Shown here piece by piece: positions 1 to 7,970 of a stretch of DNA of 64,000 nt; position 1 is the first letter of the stretch, and the number at the start of each line of letters is the position of its first letter. The notes beneath the pieces are model-generated. The model was not told the DNA's origin. It did not search any database and was given only the letters and a program-made list of their open reading frames with translations. This DNA comes from JAIQFL01 sp035295745 (lineage in GTDB: Bacteria > Acidobacteriota > Terriglobia > Bryobacterales > Bryobacteraceae): the NCBI GenBank assembly GCA_035295745.1, contig DATGIL010000034.1:62001-126000 (forward strand). Reading direction: 5' to 3'. A program made the position numbers and the translations under genes.

Positions 1-2
1 CA

Positions 3-797
3 ACGCCGATTGGCGGCGGCCACCAGAGCATCAATGTAGCCTTGCGCAAAAAACTCGGGCTCTACGTAAACTTCCGCCCTGTGCGTATGCTGCCCGGCCT
101 CAAAACACGATACTCGGACCTCGACCTCGACCTGGCGATCTTTCGTGAGAATACCGAAGATCTGTATTCCGGCCTGGAGCATGAGGTGGTTCCGGGAGTC
201 GTAGAAAGTCTCAAGATCATCACCGAGAAGGCATCCACCAAGATCGCCCGTGCAGCCTTCGAATACGCGCGGCGCGAAGGCCGCCGCCAAGTCACGGCTA
301 TTCACAAAGCCAACATCATGAAGCTGAGTGACGGACTGTTCCTCAAGTGCTGCCGGCAGATCGCTTCGGAGTTCAAGGATGTCGAGTACACCGAGTTGAT
401 CGTGGACAACGCCTGCATGCAGCTCGTGATGCGCCCTGAGAAATTCGATCTGCTGGTGATGCCGAATCTGTATGGCGATATCATCTCCGATCTCACAGCC
501 GGCCTGGTGGGCGGCTTGGGCATCGTACCTGGCGCGAATCTCGGCGATCGCTGTGCCATCTTCGAAGCGGTCCATGGCACTGCGCCCGATATTGCGGGCA
601 AGGGCCTGGCGAATCCTACGGCGCTCATGCAATCGGCCGTTCTGATGCTCGCTCACATCGGCGAGCGCGAGGCTTCGAAGCGCCTGCAGAACGCGGTTCA
701 TCGCGTTTACGCCGAGGGTCAGTCGCTGACGGGCGATGTCGGCGGCAAGGCTTCCACGACGGAATTCACCAGTGCCATCATCCGTTGCCTGAATTAG
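3..797 (+). CDS. Isocitrate dehydrogenase, NAD(P)-dependent (5' partial)
   Basis: The 5' end lies outside the window. The frame is already open at base 3, so the true start is not visible. The product matches the isocitrate/isopropylmalate dehydrogenase family, which oxidatively decarboxylates isocitrate in the cytosolic TCA cycle. Visible marks are the substrate-side stretch LGLYVNFRP, the FRENTEDLYSGLEH loop, the metal-binding aspartate region VMPNLYGDIISD and the nucleotide-binding HGTAPDIAGKG. The ENTEDLY loop favours isocitrate over isopropylmalate. About 264 residues remain of a family that usually has about 335 in its short NAD-type form. The CE15 esterase gene follows after 35 bases. 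Confidence 0.9.
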   Translation, partial: TPIGGGHQSINVALRKKLGLYVNFRPVRMLPGLKTRYSDLDLDLAIFRENTEDLYSGLEHEVVPGVVESLKIITEKASTKIARAAFEYARREGRRQVTAIHKANIMKLSDGLFLKCCRQIASEFKDVEYTELIVDNACMQLVMRPEKFDLLVMPNLYGDIISDLTAGLVGGLGIVPGANLGDRCAIFEAVHGTAPDIAGKGLANPTALMQSAVLMLAHIGEREASKRLQNAVHRVYAEGQSLTGDVGGKASTTEFTSAIIRCLN

Positions 798-832
798 TTT
801 TGGTATAGAATTAAAGACCATTGGAGGAGTCC

Positions 833-2320
833 ATGCTCGCACCGCGATCGATCCAATGGTCCCTGCAACTGGCGATTTTGGGGCTACTGGCCGATCCCTC
901 GGCAGGTATCTCCCAGAAGACTTCGCCTCCGGAAATCGCTCAACCAGAACCGGTGAAGTTGAGTCCGCAGGACGACCATCAGCGTCTGATGGATCTTCTC
1001 CACATCACCGAAGTCCGCCGGGGTCGCGACGGCAACAACAAGGACTCGCCGTATTACGCGAACTACGACGAGTCGAAGGCGAATCCTTTTCCGAAACTGC
1101 CGGACCCACTGGTGCTGAATAACGGCAAGAAAGTCACCAAGGCGTCCGATTGGTGGGAGAAGCGCCGCCCGGAAATCGTGGAGGACTTCGATCGCGAAGT
1201 ATATGGCCGCGTCCCCAAGAACGTGCCTGGTGTGAAATGGGAAGTGACCAGCACTACTGAAGGCACGGTCGGCGATATCCCGGTGGTCACCAAGCAACTC
1301 GTGGGCACGGTGGACGACTCCTCGTATCCGCTGATCGCGGTCAAGATCCAGTTGACTCTGACTACACCGGCAAAGGCGGCCGGGCCGGTGCCGGTAATGA
1401 TGATCTTCGGTGGCGGCTTCGGACTGGGACGCGGGCCCGGAGCGCCAGCCGCTCCCCCTCCTCCGGACGGTCCGCCTTATCTGCCGAACGCTTTTACCCC
1501 GCCGCCTCCTCCGTTTCGCGGTGTTCCGGGGAAGGCGCCCGCTCCTGGCGGCCCGCCAAGGGCGCCCAGCGGGCCGAGCGCACAGCAACAAATTCTCGAT
1601 AAGGGATGGGGGTATGCCACATTAAACCCCAATAGCGTTCAAGCCGACAGTGGCTGGGGCCTGACGCTCGGAATTATCGGACTGGTCAATAAGGGCCAGC
1701 CTCGCAAGGCCGACGATTGGGGCGCTCTGCGCGCGTGGGCGTGGGGCGCCAGCCGCGCCCTCGACTACTTCGAGACCGACAAGTCGGTAAACGCCAAACG
1801 AGTCGGGCTGGAGGGCCATTCCCGCTACGGCAAAGCGACACTGGTGGCGATGGCCTACGATCCGCGCTTCTGGATTGCGTATGTGAGTTCGTCGGGTGAA
1901 GGTGGCGCGAAACTCAATCGCCGCGACTGGGGCGAGATTGTGGAGAATGTCGCCGGATCGGGCGAGTATCACTGGATGGCGGGCAATTTCATCAAGTATT
2001 CCGGTCCACTCAACTGGGGCGATCTGCCCGTGGACGCGCATGAGCTCATTGCGATGTGTGCACCACGTCCCGTCTTCATCAGCGGCGGGAAGACCGATGG
2101 CGACGGATGGGTGGACGCCAAAGGCATGTTCATGGCTGCTGCCGGTGCGGGTCCTGTCTACAGGCTTCTCGGGAAAAAGGACCTCGGCACCAGTGAGTTT
2201 CCGCCGATCGAGACCGCGCTGGTGAACGGCGAAGTGGCTTTCCGGCAGCACAGCGGCGGCCACACCGATCTGCCGAACTGGCCGACCTTCCTGAGCTACG
2301 CCGACCGGTACGTCCGCTAA
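833..2320 (+). CDS. Secreted CE15 glucuronoyl esterase-like hydrolase
   Basis: This is an alpha/beta hydrolase of the carbohydrate esterase 15 type. Known members cleave the 4-O-methyl-glucuronoyl ester between xylan and lignin outside the cytoplasm. ATG 833 is chosen over TTG 821 because GGAGG sits five bases upstream; a signal-like N-terminus follows. The nucleophile elbow GHSRYGK gives Ser330, SSGEGG gives the acidic residue Glu356, and RQHSGGHTD gives His473 or His477. Residues about 200 to 255 are a proline/glycine-rich insert just after MMIFGGGFG, absent from typical compact CE15 domains. A possible -10 element (TAGAAT at 806) lies in the short gap after the dehydrogenase. The family call is firm; the substrate is inferred. 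Confidence 0.85.
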   Translation: MLAPRSIQWSLQLAILGLLADPSAGISQKTSPPEIAQPEPVKLSPQDDHQRLMDLLHITEVRRGRDGNNKDSPYYANYDESKANPFPKLPDPLVLNNGKKVTKASDWWEKRRPEIVEDFDREVYGRVPKNVPGVKWEVTSTTEGTVGDIPVVTKQLVGTVDDSSYPLIAVKIQLTLTTPAKAAGPVPVMMIFGGGFGLGRGPGAPAAPPPPDGPPYLPNAFTPPPPPFRGVPGKAPAPGGPPRAPSGPSAQQQILDKGWGYATLNPNSVQADSGWGLTLGIIGLVNKGQPRKADDWGALRAWAWGASRALDYFETDKSVNAKRVGLEGHSRYGKATLVAMAYDPRFWIAYVSSSGEGGAKLNRRDWGEIVENVAGSGEYHWMAGNFIKYSGPLNWGDLPVDAHELIAMCAPRPVFISGGKTDGDGWVDAKGMFMAAAGAGPVYRLLGKKDLGTSEFPPIETALVNGEVAFRQHSGGHTDLPNWPTFLSYADRYVR

Positions 2321-2356
2321 GCAGGTGGTTTCAGAAGTCTGCCGCCGCATCGCAAG

Positions 2357-2376
2357 ATCGCTTGCTTACGCGCGGA
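2357..2376 (-). repeat. Fragment of the ~98-bp hairpin repeat family
   Basis: The stretch CGCTTGCTTACGCGCG matches the end of the repeat unit arrayed at 36685-37200 and present again at 24793. It lies in the gap between the CE15 and UBP-finger genes. Only a short piece is recognisable, so it is a relic at best. Confidence 0.4.
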
Positions 2377-2471
2377 TGGTAGGGAGCCGCGCGACGAAGC
2401 GAGGTACGTCCGGCTGATTCGTGAGAGCGAGCGAAGCAGCCCCGCTTGACGCCTGAGCTATCCTGGTATCG

Positions 2472-2726
2472 ATGTCAAAATGTGCTCACCTGAAACACGT
2501 TCACGACGTTAAGCCCACCGGCTCCGGGTGTGAGGAATGCCTCAAAATGGGAGACGAATGGGTACACCTGCGTCTCTGCATGACCTGCGGCCATGTGGGA
2601 TGCTGCGACTCTTCCAAGAACAAACACGCGACCCGGCATTTTCATTCCACGCAGCACCCCGTAGTCCGATCCTTTGAACCCGGCGAGGATTGGATGTGGT
2701 GCTACCTGGACGAAGTATTCGCATAA
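2472..2726 (+). CDS. UBP-type zinc-finger protein
   Basis: This small 84-residue protein is almost entirely one UBP-type (ZnF-UBP) zinc finger. Cys/His pairs appear in order as KCAHLKHV, GCEEC, LCMTCGHVGCCD and HATRHFHSTQH, followed by the WMWCYLDE tail typical of the fold. In eukaryotes this finger binds the free C-terminus of ubiquitin. Bacterial stand-alone versions have no settled role. The next gene, 30 bases downstream on the same strand, is a cyclic-nucleotide/thioredoxin-reductase fusion, so the two are probably cotranscribed and the finger may act as a partner or adaptor (inference). No strong ribosome binding site precedes ATG 2472. Confidence 0.88.
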   Translation: MSKCAHLKHVHDVKPTGSGCEECLKMGDEWVHLRLCMTCGHVGCCDSSKNKHATRHFHSTQHPVVRSFEPGEDWMWCYLDEVFA

Positions 2727-2756
2727 CCGGCACCGACCACAATTGGAGGTTGAATT

Positions 2757-4412
2757 ATGGCCGATCCATTCGTGCAACGCGAAGTCGCATTTCCTCAACT
2801 GGACGCTCCGCAAATCGAGCGCCTGCTGCCCTTCGGTACCAGGCGGGAGGCTGCGGCCGGAGAAATTCTCTTCGACCAGGGCGACTCCAATCGCGGCGTT
2901 TTCATTCTGCTCGAGGGCAGTATCGAGATTGTCAATCCCACCTGCAAAGGCGAAGCCATCGTCACAGTCCACGAGGCTGGCGAATTCACCGGCGAGGTGG
3001 ACGTGCTTTCCGGGCGCCGAAGCCTGGTGCGCGGCCGCGCCCGCACCGCCTGCAAACTGATCGACATCTCCGCGGAGAATCTGCGCAAGATCATCCAAAC
3101 CGACGCGGAGCTAAGCGAGATCTTCCTGCGCGCCTTCCTGCTCCGCCGCACGCATCTGATTAATCACACCAAGGGCGATGTGCTGCTGGTGGGCTCCAGC
3201 CACTCGGCGGACACTTTGCGGTTAAAAGGATTTTTGACGCGCAACGGACATCCCCACGCATACATCGATGTGGACCACGACTCGGGAGTTCAGGAGATCC
3301 TGGATCACTTCCATATCATGCTCGAGGACATCCCGGTGTTGATTTGCCGCGGCAAAAAAGTGCTGCGCAATCCGAGCAACGCGGACGCGGCAGCATGCCT
3401 CGGTTTCAACGCCCCGATCGACTCCGGAACGATTCACGATGTGATCGTGGTCGGCGCCGGCCCGGCTGGTTTGGCCGCAGCGGTTTACGCGGCATCCGAG
3501 GGTCTGAACGTGATGGTGCTGGAGGGCAATGCGCCTGGCGGGCAGGCGGGTTCAAGCTCGCGCATCGAGAACTACCTCGGCTTCCCCACCGGCATTTCCG
3601 GTCAGGACCTCGCCGGCCGCGCTTTTATCCAGGCTGAGAAATTCGGCGCCAATGTCGCGATCGCGCAGGTGGCCACCGGTCTCAACTGCGGCCGAAAACC
3701 ATATGCCGTGGAATGTTCGGACGGCCGTTCCGTGCAGGGCCGCACAGTGATTGTGGCGACGGGCGCGGCCTATCGCAAATTGCCCCTGCCCAACCTCGCG
3801 CAATACGAAGGCATTGGTGTGTATTACGGCTGTACGCAGGTGGAAGCGCAACTCTGCGCGGGCGAAGAGGCCGTGGTGGTGGGAGGAGGCAACTCGGCGG
3901 GACAGGCCGCGGTCTTCCTGTCGTCTCGACTCAAGCATGTGTACATGCTGGTAAGGTCTGCCGGGCTCGCCGAAAGCATGTCGCGCTACCTCATTCGCCG
4001 CATCGAGGAGTGCCCGACCATCACGTTACTGACTCATACCAGCATCATCGGCTTCGAGGGCAATGGGAAGCTGGAGAAGATCACCTGGCGTAACTCGCAG
4101 ACCGGCGCCACCGAGACCCGCGAGATTCATCACGTGTTCTCGATGACCGGCGCGAGCCCCAACACGGCCTGGCTGGGTGGCTGCCTGCTGCTCGACGAAA
4201 AGCAGTTCATCAAGACGGGCGCAGACCTGAGTGCCGAGGAAGTCGCCGCGGCCCAATGGCCGTTGAGCCGCGCTCCCTATCTGTTCGAAGCCAGTTGGCC
4301 GGGCGTTTTCGCCGTGGGGGATGTCCGGTCCCGCAGCGTTAAGCGCGTCGCGTCAGCAGTGGGTGAGGGATCGGTGGCGGTGCAACTGATTCACCGGGTG
4401 CTGGCCGAGTAG
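2757..4412 (+). CDS. cNMP-binding / glutaredoxin-like / thioredoxin-reductase fusion
   Basis: A 551-residue flavoprotein with three modules. Residues about 15-130 form a cyclic-nucleotide-binding (CRP-like) domain with an FDQGDSNRGVFIL core. Residues about 140-215 look like a thioredoxin-fold segment (VLLVGSSHSADTLRLKGFL) without a CxxC. Residues about 227-551 are thioredoxin-reductase-like, with FAD motif VVGAGPAGLAAAVYAA, NADPH motif VVVGGGNSAGQAAVFL and C-terminal FAVGDVRS. The usual CATC redox centre is replaced by CTQVEAQLC, so classical thioredoxin reduction is doubtful. GGAGGT at 2745 supports ATG 2757. It probably forms an operon with the UBP finger. Likely role: a cytosolic redox enzyme or sensor gated by a small ligand (inference). 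Confidence 0.88.
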   Translation: MADPFVQREVAFPQLDAPQIERLLPFGTRREAAAGEILFDQGDSNRGVFILLEGSIEIVNPTCKGEAIVTVHEAGEFTGEVDVLSGRRSLVRGRARTACKLIDISAENLRKIIQTDAELSEIFLRAFLLRRTHLINHTKGDVLLVGSSHSADTLRLKGFLTRNGHPHAYIDVDHDSGVQEILDHFHIMLEDIPVLICRGKKVLRNPSNADAAACLGFNAPIDSGTIHDVIVVGAGPAGLAAAVYAASEGLNVMVLEGNAPGGQAGSSSRIENYLGFPTGISGQDLAGRAFIQAEKFGANVAIAQVATGLNCGRKPYAVECSDGRSVQGRTVIVATGAAYRKLPLPNLAQYEGIGVYYGCTQVEAQLCAGEEAVVVGGGNSAGQAAVFLSSRLKHVYMLVRSAGLAESMSRYLIRRIEECPTITLLTHTSIIGFEGNGKLEKITWRNSQTGATETREIHHVFSMTGASPNTAWLGGCLLLDEKQFIKTGADLSAEEVAAAQWPLSRAPYLFEASWPGVFAVGDVRSRSVKRVASAVGEGSVAVQLIHRVLAE

Positions 4413-4524
4413 ATTCCGTCCGCTTGTGAACAGTGTCCTACCGCAAGCGGGCACTGTCCGCATGGGCCGGGGCACGGGTTACCAGGGCTGCGCGCGTGGC
4501 GGTGCGATTGCACTCCGGTGGGGC

Positions 4525-4890
4525 ATGCGCATCATTCCACAAGACCTCCGCTATGCCCTACGCATGCTCCTGAAGCGCCCCGGGTTCACCGCCATCGCCA
4601 TCTTCACGCTGACCTTGGGAATCGGCGTCAACGTCGCCGTTTTCGCAATCGTCAGCAGGGTAGTGCTGGCGCCACTCGATTATCCGCAGGCGGAGAGGTT
4701 GGTCAAAATCAGCGGCCTCGGAAGGGCGGCGGGTGGCCGCGCGGCCAATCTCTCTCGCCTCGACTTCCGCGATACCGAACGAGCCAATCGAACTTTCGAA
4801 AGCCTCGGAGCGTTCAGTGCCGGCATCGGCGCCGTCACCATCACCGCTTTCGGCGAAGCCGAGCGTGTGAAGGCGCGATGGCCGCACCCA
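4525..4890 (+). pseudogene. N-terminal fragment of a MacB/FtsX-like permease
   Basis: From ATG 4525 the frame encodes the start of an orphan ABC permease of the kind repeated in acidobacterial genomes: IIPQDLRYALRMLLKRPGF, a first membrane helix (FTAIAIFTLTLGIGVNVAVF) and the start of the periplasmic domain (LSRLDFRDTERANRTFESLG). Family resemblance stops near EAERVKA, about base 4875, after about 117 of the usual roughly 800 residues. The frame then runs into unrelated sequence and ends at 4941. The break meets the truncated 3' end of the convergent AraC gene, which suggests one deletion removed both tails. The gene is non-functional. Confidence 0.75.
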
Positions 4891-5659
4891 ATCCGTCATG
4901 CACCATCATCATGCGCGCTTTGTGCAACCGGATCGACTTGACATATTGCAGAGGAGAAGTCGCTGTAACCGCTTTGAAGGTGTGATGAAACGCAGAGACG
5001 CTCATCCCGCTCTCTTCGGCCAGCCGGGTTACTTCCAGCGGCTCGGCGTACTTCACGTGGATTTGCTGCAGCGTCGTAAAGATCTGCGCCATCTGGCTGC
5101 TGCGCGCCAGCAACTCCAAGAGAGCATCGCCGCGCGCACCGCACAACACGCGATAGGTGATCTCGCGAATAATTGCGGGCCCGAGAACTTTGGCGTCGAC
5201 CGGCGAACGCATGCATTTCAACAGTCGAACGGCCGCGCCCAGCATCTCCGGGTCGAGAGGCGTGGCGCACATGCTATTCAAAGCATCGTCACTGGCCTGT
5301 TTTCGGCGCACGTCGAATTTCAGTGCCAGCTCGCTCAGCGTGCTCATTTCGATGTGAATCGAAACGCCCAGCAAAGGCTGATCGTCGACGGTCTCGGTTT
5401 CGCATTCAAAGGGAAGCGGGACCGTCAGCACCAGGTAATTATTGGCATCGTAGACGATGCACTTGTCGCCCACGTAGCCTTTCTTGCGGCCACTCGCCAC
5501 AATCACGATACTGGGATCGTAAAGCACCGGCGTTCGCGGATAGCAGCGATCGGCACGAGTGAGCTTCACGCCCTCCAGGATCGAAGGCCGCATGCCTTCG
5601 CCCTGAGTCAATTCCAGGAGCAGCGCCACCATCTCCTGCCGCTGATCCGCAATCGCCAT
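4841..5659 (-). CDS. AraC-family regulator, 3'-truncated (YqhC-like)
   Basis: An AraC-type regulator with the AraC_N sensor domain (MVALLLELTQGEGMRPSILE, then CETETVDDQPLLGVSI) and the first DNA-binding helix pair (EVTRLAEESGMSVSAFHHTF). The second helix-turn-helix normally following the RLHKARMMM stretch is missing: after VHDG, near base 4895, the sequence turns into an unrelated basic tail. DNA binding is therefore probably impaired. ATG 5659 is chosen because a minus-strand promoter (5687-5716) would start transcription near 5680; GTG 5680 is the alternative. It diverges from an alcohol dehydrogenase and an aldo/keto reductase gene, the same arrangement as the aldehyde-responsive regulator YqhC in E. 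coli. Confidence 0.75.
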   Translation of the reverse strand: MAIADQRQEMVALLLELTQGEGMRPSILEGVKLTRADRCYPRTPVLYDPSIVIVASGRKKGYVGDKCIVYDANNYLVLTVPLPFECETETVDDQPLLGVSIHIEMSTLSELALKFDVRRKQASDDALNSMCATPLDPEMLGAAVRLLKCMRSPVDAKVLGPAIIREITYRVLCGARGDALLELLARSSQMAQIFTTLQQIHVKYAEPLEVTRLAEESGMSVSAFHHTFKAVTATSPLQYVKSIRLHKARMMMVHDGLGAAIAPSHARLRRKR

Positions 5660-5686
5660 TTGTGGATTCGCAGAGCTCACAGTCCT

Positions 5687-5716
5687 ATTGTATGGAAGCA
5701 CGCAAACGAGAATCAA
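5687..5716 (-). promoter_or_regulatory. Putative sigma70-type promoter of the AraC gene
   Basis: On the minus strand, TTGATT (5716-5711) and TACAAT (5692-5687) are separated by 18 bases. They match the -35 consensus at four positions and the -10 consensus at five. The predicted start falls near 5680, upstream of the chosen ATG. It lies in the 157-base divergent region with the alcohol dehydrogenase gene. Confidence 0.45.
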
Positions 5717-5816
5717 TCCTCCGCATGATTGCAGGAATAGGCAAGCATCTCGCAGGTTTCGATATGGAGAGTTCGGCCGATTCGGAGTCTCATAAAGAGA
5801 GAGGAAAATCTGAAAA

Positions 5817-6905
5817 ATGCTTGCAAGCACGCAATCTTTGTCAGCATCTCCATCCGTGAAGGCCACCAAAACCTGGGCGGCCCAGAGCGCGAAAACGGCC
5901 CTGGGACCTTACTCGATTCACCGGCGCGAGCCGCTGCCCGGCGACGTCGTCATTGACATTCTGTACTGCGGAGTCTGTCACTCCGATCTCCACATGGCTC
6001 GAAACGAGTGGGGTATGACTGTTTATCCCGTCGTGCCCGGCCATGAGATCGTGGGCCGGGTCTCGCGTGTCGGGAAAGAGGTCACCGGTTTCCGGGTCGG
6101 CGACCTGGCGGCAGTTGGCTGTATGGTGGATTCGTGCCGCGCCTGCCCAAGTTGTCTGCGCGGGCTGGAGCAGTACTGTGAAAAGTTTCCGACCCTTACC
6201 TACAGCAGCGAAGACAAGCACCTGGGTGGCATGACGTATGGAGGGTACTCGGAGAACATCGTGGTGGACCAGGCATTCGTGCTCAAGGTCTCCGATAAAT
6301 TGAACCCCGCGGCGGCGGCTCCCCTGCTGTGCGCTGGAATCACGACGTACTCGCCGCTGCATCACTGGGAAGTCGGGCCGGGGCAGAAGGTGGGAATCGT
6401 CGGGCTCGGCGGACTCGGTCATATGGGAGTGAAATTCGCGCATGCGCTGGGCGCGCACGTGGTGTTGTTTACCACTTCGCTTGGCAAGGTTGAGGACGGG
6501 TTGCGCCTGGGTGCGGACGAGGTGGTGATTTCCAAAGACGCCAACCAGATGCAGAAGCACGCCAGCAGTATCAATTTCATTCTGGATGCGGTCTCGGCGG
6601 ATCACGACATTAACGCCTATCTCAAGCTCTTAAAGCTCGATGGGACGCTTGTCCTGGTGGGTGCGCCGGAGAAGCCATTGCCGATTTCGGCGATGAACCT
6701 GATCATGCCTCGCCGGAGTTTCGCTGGATCGGGGATTGGAGGAATCCGGGAAACTCAAGAGATGCTCGATTTTTGTGCCGCTCACCAGATTACGAGCGAC
6801 GTCGAAATGATCGGGATTCAGCAGATCAACGAAGCGTACGATCGCCTCCTGAAGAGCGACGTAAAATATCGTTTCGTGATTGATATGGCGTCGCTGAGAT
6901 CCTAA
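5817..6905 (+). CDS. Zinc alcohol dehydrogenase, YahK/cinnamyl-alcohol type
   Basis: A medium-chain NAD(P)-dependent alcohol dehydrogenase that interconverts aldehydes and alcohols in the cytosol. Catalytic zinc ligands are in CGVCHSDLH and PGHEIVG. The four structural-zinc cysteines are in CRACPSCLRGLEQYC with the preceding GCMVDSC. The Rossmann motif is VGIVGLGGLGHMGVKFA. The length of about 362 fits the family, with a short N-terminal extension; GTG 5856 is an alternative start closer to family length. It diverges from the AraC-like gene, and an aldo/keto reductase gene follows after 23 bases. A joint role in reactive-aldehyde reduction is inferred from that context. Confidence 0.88.
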   Translation: MLASTQSLSASPSVKATKTWAAQSAKTALGPYSIHRREPLPGDVVIDILYCGVCHSDLHMARNEWGMTVYPVVPGHEIVGRVSRVGKEVTGFRVGDLAAVGCMVDSCRACPSCLRGLEQYCEKFPTLTYSSEDKHLGGMTYGGYSENIVVDQAFVLKVSDKLNPAAAAPLLCAGITTYSPLHHWEVGPGQKVGIVGLGGLGHMGVKFAHALGAHVVLFTTSLGKVEDGLRLGADEVVISKDANQMQKHASSINFILDAVSADHDINAYLKLLKLDGTLVLVGAPEKPLPISAMNLIMPRRSFAGSGIGGIRETQEMLDFCAAHQITSDVEMIGIQQINEAYDRLLKSDVKYRFVIDMASLRS

Positions 6906-6928
6906 ACGAACTCAGGAAGGAGAGATGC

Positions 6929-7921
6929 ATGGAGAAGCGAAAATTGGGATCGCAGGGAGCCGTCGTCTCGATGATGGGGCTCGGCTGTATGGGAATGAGC
7001 GAATTCTACGGCGAACGGAATGACGTAGAGTCCGCCGCGACGATTTTGCGCGCGCTGGAATTGGGAATCAACTTCCTCGATACCGCGGATGCTTACGGCA
7101 TCGGCGATAACGAAGAACTGGTGGGCAAAACTATCCGCGGCAAACGAGGCGAATTCTTCATCGCCACGAAATTCGCGAATGTCCGAAAGAAGGACGACCC
7201 GGGGTATTGGCGGATCAGCGGCAAGCCGGAATACGTGAAGTCCGCGTGTGACGCCTCTTTAAAGCGATTGGGTGTAGATCACATCGATCTCTACTACCAG
7301 CACAGGGTGGACCCAGACACGCCGATCGAAGACACCGTCGGCGCAATGGCGGACCTGGTGAAGGCCGGAAAAGTAAAGTATCTGGGCCTTTCGGAAGCCT
7401 CGCCTGCCACCATTCGCCGCGCGCACAAGGTGCATCCGATCACGGCGCTGCAGACGGAGTACTCGCTGTGGGAGCGGCATGTGGAAGCGGAGATCCTGCC
7501 GGCCGTGCGCGAACTTGGTATCGGGTTCGTGCCCTACAGCCCCCTGGGACGCGGGTTCCTGACAGGAGCGATCAAGAAGCCAGGTGATTTCGGTCCGAAC
7601 GATTTCCGCACGCAACGGTATCCTCGGATGACTGGCGACGCATTCGATAAGAACCAGGTGCTGGTGGATCGGGTGCGGGCCATCGCGGAGCGGCGCGGCG
7701 TGAAGGCGGGGCAACTGGCTCTGGCATGGGTGCTTTCGAAGGGCAGCGATATCGTCCCAATTCCGGGAACCAAACGGCGAACCTATCTGGAAGAAAACGC
7801 ATCTGCTGCGGAGATCAAGTTGACTCCTGCCGAAGTGGCCGAGTTGGAGTCGGCAGTTCCTTTGGATGAGGTGGCAGGCGAGCGCTACACTCCGGCGAGC
7901 TTGCAGACTATCGATAAGTGA
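6929..7921 (+). CDS. Aldo/keto reductase
   Basis: A 330-residue cytosolic NADPH-dependent aldo/keto reductase with the TIM-barrel signature. MGLGCMGMSEFYG opens the barrel. FLDTADAYG supplies the catalytic Asp and Tyr, FIATKFAN the Lys, and YYQHRVDP the His. IPGTKRRTYLEEN is the cofactor-binding segment. AAGGAGA at 6917 supports ATG 6929. The gene lies 23 bases after the alcohol dehydrogenase gene and is probably cotranscribed with it, as dkgA is with yqhD in E. coli. It most resembles the group acting on small aldehydes and ketones; the substrate is unknown. Confidence 0.92.
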   Translation: MEKRKLGSQGAVVSMMGLGCMGMSEFYGERNDVESAATILRALELGINFLDTADAYGIGDNEELVGKTIRGKRGEFFIATKFANVRKKDDPGYWRISGKPEYVKSACDASLKRLGVDHIDLYYQHRVDPDTPIEDTVGAMADLVKAGKVKYLGLSEASPATIRRAHKVHPITALQTEYSLWERHVEAEILPAVRELGIGFVPYSPLGRGFLTGAIKKPGDFGPNDFRTQRYPRMTGDAFDKNQVLVDRVRAIAERRGVKAGQLALAWVLSKGSDIVPIPGTKRRTYLEENASAAEIKLTPAEVAELESAVPLDEVAGERYTPASLQTIDK

Positions 7922-7924
7922 CGT

Positions 7925-7966
7925 GGGTGGCGGGTACGCTTTGGGCGCTCCAAAGCATGCCCGCCT
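7925..7966. terminator. Hairpin between convergent genes (possible bidirectional terminator)
   Basis: GGCGGGTACGCTTTGG pairs with CCAAAGCATGCCCGCC across a short loop. It sits exactly between two convergent genes. No T-tract follows on either side, so intrinsic termination is uncertain. The arms resemble the inverted repeat at 13421-13490, so it may instead be a dispersed repeat. Confidence 0.45.
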
Positions 7967-7970
7967 CCGG

